From assembly GCA_016180275.1 (NCBI GenBank), contig JACPBN010000023.1, positions 1-16,937 of the forward strand: DNA of 16,937 nucleotides, given 5' to 3'. Positions 13,050-16,937 of this stretch are shown piece by piece. Each line of letters starts with the position of its first letter. Position 1 is the stretch's first letter. The notes under the pieces were generated by a model, which saw only the letters and a list, made by a program, of their open reading frames with translations, had not been told where the DNA came from and made no database searches. The DNA is from Candidatus Woesearchaeota archaeon. Lineage in GTDB: Archaea > Nanobdellota > Nanobdellia > Woesearchaeales > UBA10200. The position numbers and the translations under genes are program-made.

Positions 13050-15593
13050 CTAAACTACACAGCTCACATGCTCCCTTTTCTCAATTCTAATTACATTATT
13101 GACAAAGCTCTCAACTTTGCTTTCATGAGAAACAATAATAACCTGTTTCATATTTAATTGCTCAAGAACATCTCTAACCTTGTCTAGCTGCTCGTTGCTG
13201 AAGCCATCAGTTGGCTCATCTAATATTATCAAATCTTTTGTCTTGATTCTGCTCATTACATCATTTATTGTTTTATTTAATGCCAATCTGTAAGCAAGAG
13301 CGCAGGCAGTTCTTTCTCCGCCGGATAAATTATCATAGCTTATTTCATACCCATTCTGTTCAATTATTGGAGTAAATTCTTCATCCAAACGCGCTGCCAT
13401 TGTCTCATCTTCAATCAAAATGTCAAACCATCTGACAAAAAGTTCATTGAATTCATGATAAAGCTTCAGCATAACATGCCTTTCCATTATTTCTGTCAGA
13501 GTAATAAAATATTCCTGCAGCCAGTTGTTAAGTTCATTTAGCCTGGAAATTTTTTGTTTAGCCTGGTTTTTTCTCTCAATCTCTTTATTTAACTGCCCAA
13601 TATTTTTTGTTGTGCTTTCCTGCTCTTTTTTCAATGCAACGATCTCTAGTTCCTGTTGTCTTTCCTGCGAATATAGCTGCTCAAGATTGGTTCTTTCCTT
13701 TGAATAATTTTGTTCAATATCTAAATTTACAGAAAGTTTTTCTTCGCATTGTTTTTTTTCGCTAGTTAATTGTTTTAGCTCAGATTCAATAGTGTGCTTA
13801 GTATTTTCTAATGACAGCCCTGAAGCTTTCTTTTCGTTGATTAGACTTAGCAGATTATTTTTTTCATTTTCCCTCAGAGCATAGTCACGGACTTTTTTTA
13901 ACAGCAATCTTAGCTGATCAACTTCCCCTTTATGCTTTAATAAGTCTTTATCTGGCATAGTGCCGGAATTAAGCACTGCTATTTTAGCATTAAGCTCATT
14001 TAACAGGTCATTAGCTGATTGCTTTTCCGCAGATAATTCAGTCAAGGCTTTTATCTCTGCATTTAATAGCTCAAGCTGCCTTTCATACTGCAGCAGTAAT
14101 TCAAGTTGCTTTTTGTTAGCAAGTAATTCTGTTTGCAAGCTTTGCTTTTCAGCAATTAGGCTGGATAATTCAGCAGTTAATACAAATATTTTATTGTCTT
14201 CTTCATTAATTACGCCATGCTTATGCTCTTCAGAAACTTCCTGCTTGCAGACAGGGCATAAATTTAAAGCAGATATCTGTGATTTAATCTTTTCTGCATT
14301 TGCCTTATTGACTTCAAACTCCCTGATTTTTACATTATGCTCATTTAATTTCTTTTCTTGCTCAATTATTTTAAGCGCAATATCACCTTTTGAAAAAATT
14401 AGTTTTTTTAGCTTATCCCTCTTATCCTGTTTTTCCGGGAAAAGGTTTAATTTATTATCCAGTACATTTTGCCTGTCTTTGATTGCATACATTCTTGCAG
14501 TAACTGATGCTGTTTCTATTTTTGCTTTTGTGTGCTTATTCAGGAGTTCTTGATAGGAATATTCTTTTTGCTGCAGCTCTAGCTCTAATTCATTGGCTTT
14601 CTTCAGATATTGCCTATAATGTGCAGCCTCAACATGAGTCAGCTCTGTCTCAATTGTTTTCAGCTTTTGTTCAAGCTGCATAATTGATTTACCTATTGCA
14701 TTAATCTCATTTAATGTATTTTTTTGTTGAATAAATTTCTCATTTATTTTGGAGTCTATAATTGCATGATTTTTTCTTAATGCCGTTAATTCATTGAGCT
14801 TTTGCTCTAGCTGCAGTATAGCATTCTTTTTAGCATTAATTTTTGATTTTAATACATAAAGTATAGGCTCAAGCAATGCTAGTTTCTCATTTAACATTGT
14901 TTTTTGCTGCTCAAATAATGTCTTTTGCCTTATCTTTTCATCCAAGTCAAGAACTTCGCCAGAGTATGATGCATTCGTCTCCCTAATATGCTTGATTACA
15001 ATAGAACTATTTTCCCTGATGCGCTTGTATTTATCAATGCCGAATACTTTTCGCAGAGTATCTAGTCTTGTATCTTTGTCTTCAATAAGAATTTGTTTCA
15101 TCTCTTCCTGAGGAGTATAAACAGTATAACGATAGATTAAGTCGCGAGTTTTGCTGACAAGTTCTCTGGGATACTGCAATAGCCCGATTACTTTTGACTT
15201 AAGCTCAACTGGCGTTAGCTCTGATTTTAATCCATCAATAATAATATAGCCAGCTGTCTGTTTAATTTCATTCTTAATCTCACTTTTAATGCCTGCGTTG
15301 TTTTTGCCTGCGTTGCTTGCATTGCTTACACTGCGCTTAAGCACGCGCTTTATTACCACATTTTTGCCATCAATAGAAAAATTTAACTCAATGCTGCCTG
15401 TATTCTCCCCATTTCTCAACAAAGCTTCTCCAGCCTTATGCCTAGAACCAAATAAAGCATATTCAACAGACTGCAAAATAGTAGATTTGCCTGCACCTAT
15501 ATCGCCGCTCAAAAGAAGGCTGCCTTCTGGAAATATAAGCTCTTGGCTAGTATAGCTTCTGATATTTTCCAGCTTTAATAATTTTAATAGCAT
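13050..15593 (-). CDS. rad50: DNA double-strand break repair ATPase Rad50
   Basis: The 847-residue SMC-like protein is close to the usual archaeal Rad50 size. Walker A is GDIGAGKST (30-38), after the FPEGSLLLSG strand. Two long coiled coils flank the zinc hook CPVC (446-449), which joins two Rad50 molecules. The ABC signature YDNLSGGERTACALAYRLAL is near residue 757, and Walker B with D-loop, DLIILDEPTDGFSNEQ, near 790. The Q-loop TPQEEM is also visible. Rad50 works with Mre11 nuclease in sensing and processing DNA ends; in many archaea mre11 (with herA and nurA) is adjacent, but no such gene is in this window. The ATG at 15593 follows a G-rich GGGGGTAGC that may serve as ribosome-binding site. 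Confidence 0.95.
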   Translation of the reverse strand: MLLKLLKLENIRSYTSQELIFPEGSLLLSGDIGAGKSTILQSVEYALFGSRHKAGEALLRNGENTGSIELNFSIDGKNVVIKRVLKRSVSNASNAGKNNAGIKSEIKNEIKQTAGYIIIDGLKSELTPVELKSKVIGLLQYPRELVSKTRDLIYRYTVYTPQEEMKQILIEDKDTRLDTLRKVFGIDKYKRIRENSSIVIKHIRETNASYSGEVLDLDEKIRQKTLFEQQKTMLNEKLALLEPILYVLKSKINAKKNAILQLEQKLNELTALRKNHAIIDSKINEKFIQQKNTLNEINAIGKSIMQLEQKLKTIETELTHVEAAHYRQYLKKANELELELQQKEYSYQELLNKHTKAKIETASVTARMYAIKDRQNVLDNKLNLFPEKQDKRDKLKKLIFSKGDIALKIIEQEKKLNEHNVKIREFEVNKANAEKIKSQISALNLCPVCKQEVSEEHKHGVINEEDNKIFVLTAELSSLIAEKQSLQTELLANKKQLELLLQYERQLELLNAEIKALTELSAEKQSANDLLNELNAKIAVLNSGTMPDKDLLKHKGEVDQLRLLLKKVRDYALRENEKNNLLSLINEKKASGLSLENTKHTIESELKQLTSEKKQCEEKLSVNLDIEQNYSKERTNLEQLYSQERQQELEIVALKKEQESTTKNIGQLNKEIERKNQAKQKISRLNELNNWLQEYFITLTEIMERHVMLKLYHEFNELFVRWFDILIEDETMAARLDEEFTPIIEQNGYEISYDNLSGGERTACALAYRLALNKTINDVMSRIKTKDLIILDEPTDGFSNEQLDKVRDVLEQLNMKQVIIVSHESKVESFVNNVIRIEKREHVSCVV

Positions 15594-15744
15594 GCTACCC
15601 CCACAAAATTATAAAAAATTATTAAATAAAGCAGTATATTTTACAAAGAATCATATCTTGTTTTAAAATTTATTCCTGCAAAAAACCGAATCCGAACAAA
15701 TAATTTTATATAACCCTGTTATATTCCTATATGCCTTAGAATGG

Positions 15745-15757
15745 GATAAATATTATA
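15745..15757 (+). promoter_or_regulatory. Candidate promoter of the aldolase gene
   Basis: GATAAATATTATA is the likely TATA region. Transcription would start near 15772, giving a leader of about 25 bases that carries the ribosome-binding site AAGGAG (15782-15787), nine bases before ATG 15797. Confidence 0.45.
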
Positions 15758-15796
15758 ACCTTAAAATAAAATCTGTTAATTAAGGAGCGTGATAAC

Positions 15797-16861
15797 ATGG
15801 TTCTGCAAACTGTAACAATAGGCGATGATATAACAAAAGATCTGCAAGCTACTATTAAAGCTATTGCTGTCCCTGGCAAAGGCATTCTGGCTGCAGATGA
15901 AAGCTCTGGCACTTGTCAAAAAAGATTTGATGGTGTAAAAATTCCTTGCACAGAAGAGACAAGAAGACAATATAGGGAAATGCTTTTTGCAACTCCAAAT
16001 ATTGGTCAGTTTGTCGCTGGCATAATTTTGTATGAAGAAACATTATATCAAAAAGCAAGTGATGGTACTTCATTTCCTGAATTTCTAAAAAAGCAGGGCA
16101 TTGTTCCTGGAATTAAAGTAGATAAAGGTTTAGTGCTATACCATAATTCTGAAATAGAAAAAGTCACTCAGGGATTAGATGGTTTAGGAGAACGGTTGGA
16201 AGAATACAAGAAACATGGTGCAAGATTTGCAAAATGGAGAGCTACTTATAATATAACAGACACTCTGCCTAGCGATGGCCTTATTCATGAGAATGCGGAA
16301 ACATTAGCTAAATATGCTTTAACTTGCCAACATCATGGCATTGTGCCAATTGTCGAACCAGAAGTATTGTTAGATGGAGACCACACAATAGAGCGCTGCC
16401 AGATTGTAACTGAAAAAGTCCTGCATGCAGTGTTTGCTGCTCTAAAAAAACACAATGTAAAACCAGAGTTTACAATATTAAAGCCTAGCATGGTAATTTC
16501 TGGAAAAGAAAACCCAAACAGGGCAGAAGTAAAAGAGGTTGCAAGACGCACTGTTGAAGTTCTGAAGAAGACAGTTCCTGCAGATCTGCCAACCATTAAC
16601 TTTCTATCTGGCGGTCAGACTCCCCGGGAAGCTACACAAAATCTAAATGAGATGCACAAGTTAGGCAATTTACCTTGGAACCTTAGTTTTTCCTATGCAA
16701 GAGCATTACAAGAGCCTGCATTAAAAACATGGCAAGGCAAGAAAGAAAATGCAGCAAATGCGCAAAAAGAATTTTACAAAAGAGCAAAATTAAATGGATT
16801 GGCTGCATTAGGCAAGTATAGTGAAGAGATGGAGAATCAGGTAGTGTTAGTGTTTGACTGA
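15797..16861 (+). CDS. Class I fructose-bisphosphate aldolase (glycolytic, eukaryote/bacteria type)
   Basis: The enzyme interconverts fructose 1,6-bisphosphate with glyceraldehyde 3-phosphate and dihydroxyacetone phosphate (EC 4.1.2.13). The 354-residue sequence lines up with muscle-type aldolase almost number for number. Asp34 is in GILAADESSGT, Lys146 in ARFAKWRATYN, Glu187 in VPIVEPEVL, and the Schiff-base Lys229 in TILKPSMV; NFLSGGQTPREAT is also present. The terminal Tyr of the animal enzymes is missing. Most archaea use a different class I aldolase (DhnA type) or FBP aldolase/phosphatase, so this gene suggests acquisition from bacteria. AAGGAG precedes the start by nine bases and the gene seems monocistronic. 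It supports a sugar-based, glycolytic or gluconeogenic metabolism. Confidence 0.96.
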   Translation: MVLQTVTIGDDITKDLQATIKAIAVPGKGILAADESSGTCQKRFDGVKIPCTEETRRQYREMLFATPNIGQFVAGIILYEETLYQKASDGTSFPEFLKKQGIVPGIKVDKGLVLYHNSEIEKVTQGLDGLGERLEEYKKHGARFAKWRATYNITDTLPSDGLIHENAETLAKYALTCQHHGIVPIVEPEVLLDGDHTIERCQIVTEKVLHAVFAALKKHNVKPEFTILKPSMVISGKENPNRAEVKEVARRTVEVLKKTVPADLPTINFLSGGQTPREATQNLNEMHKLGNLPWNLSFSYARALQEPALKTWQGKKENAANAQKEFYKRAKLNGLAALGKYSEEMENQVVLVFD

Positions 16862-16937
16862 TTTGAGTTTATTGTTATATTCATATAGGAATATTTTTAA
16901 TACAATATCATGCATTTCTTTTGATTTAGAGAATGCA

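Noticed and set aside
13960..14553. Long open frame on the plus strand antisense to rad50
   Set aside because: It is the complement of coiled-coil codons; the Ser/Leu/Cys-rich product has no domain and no ribosome-binding site.
15721..16894. 13-base inverted repeats (ATATTCCTATATG at 15721-15733 and its complement at 16882-16894) flanking the aldolase gene
   Set aside because: Considered as mobile-element ends, but AT-rich matches of this length are expected several times by chance in a window of this size, and no target duplication is visible.

Overview
The window is AT-rich chromosomal DNA from an archaeon, most likely a DPANN lineage of the Woesearchaeota/Pacearchaeota kind. The evidence is archaeal-type uS12 and uS7, a tRNA-Tyr with the archaeal C1-G72 pair and intron(s), TATA boxes about 25 bases before start codons with several apparently leaderless genes, a zinc-hook Rad50, MNT/HEPN proteins, and compact gene packing. 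The lineage is inferred from gene style and cannot be proven from the window.

Left part (1-6428, plus strand). At the edge lie a membrane-protein fragment and a 5'-broken MNT nucleotidyltransferase, followed by its HEPN partner. Next come a stand-alone NFACT-R (RqcH C-terminal) protein, an EamA/DMT-like membrane protein overlapping an NAD(P)HX dehydratase, a pilin-like single-span protein whose expected start codon reads ATA, a MATE exporter, and a metzincin protease with features of both reprolysins (M12B) and archaemetzincin.

Middle (6546-9403). A UPF0173-type metallo-beta-lactamase-fold hydrolase (minus) precedes a small Cys-containing protein (plus). A SWIM zinc-finger protein (minus) is divergent from an apparently 5'-shortened winged-helix regulator. 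The two-gene ribosomal operon rps12-rps7 (minus) lacks the EF-2/EF-1A genes that often accompany it.

RNA region (9600-10520). A tRNA-Tyr(GUA) gene has its own TATA box and T-run terminator. It appears to carry two introns: the canonical 37/38 intron and a second one of 31 bases between the anticodon stem and the variable loop. A four-helix membrane protein follows, then a 197-base inverted-repeat element whose arms share a 14-base core (13/14) with the second tRNA intron.

Right part (10523-16937). This holds a signal-peptide, membrane-anchored beta-domain protein (minus), a lipoprotein behind a 20-base palindrome (plus), Rad50 (minus, no Mre11 beside it), and a eukaryote/bacteria-type class I fructose-bisphosphate aldolase with the catalytic residues preserved (plus).

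There is no CRISPR array, complete insertion sequence or rRNA, and no gene-free stretch exceeds 300 bases. The strongest candidates for something new are the two-intron tRNA with its related repeat, the intracellular-looking metzincin, and the genes whose natural N-terminus has no AUG/GUG/UUG.
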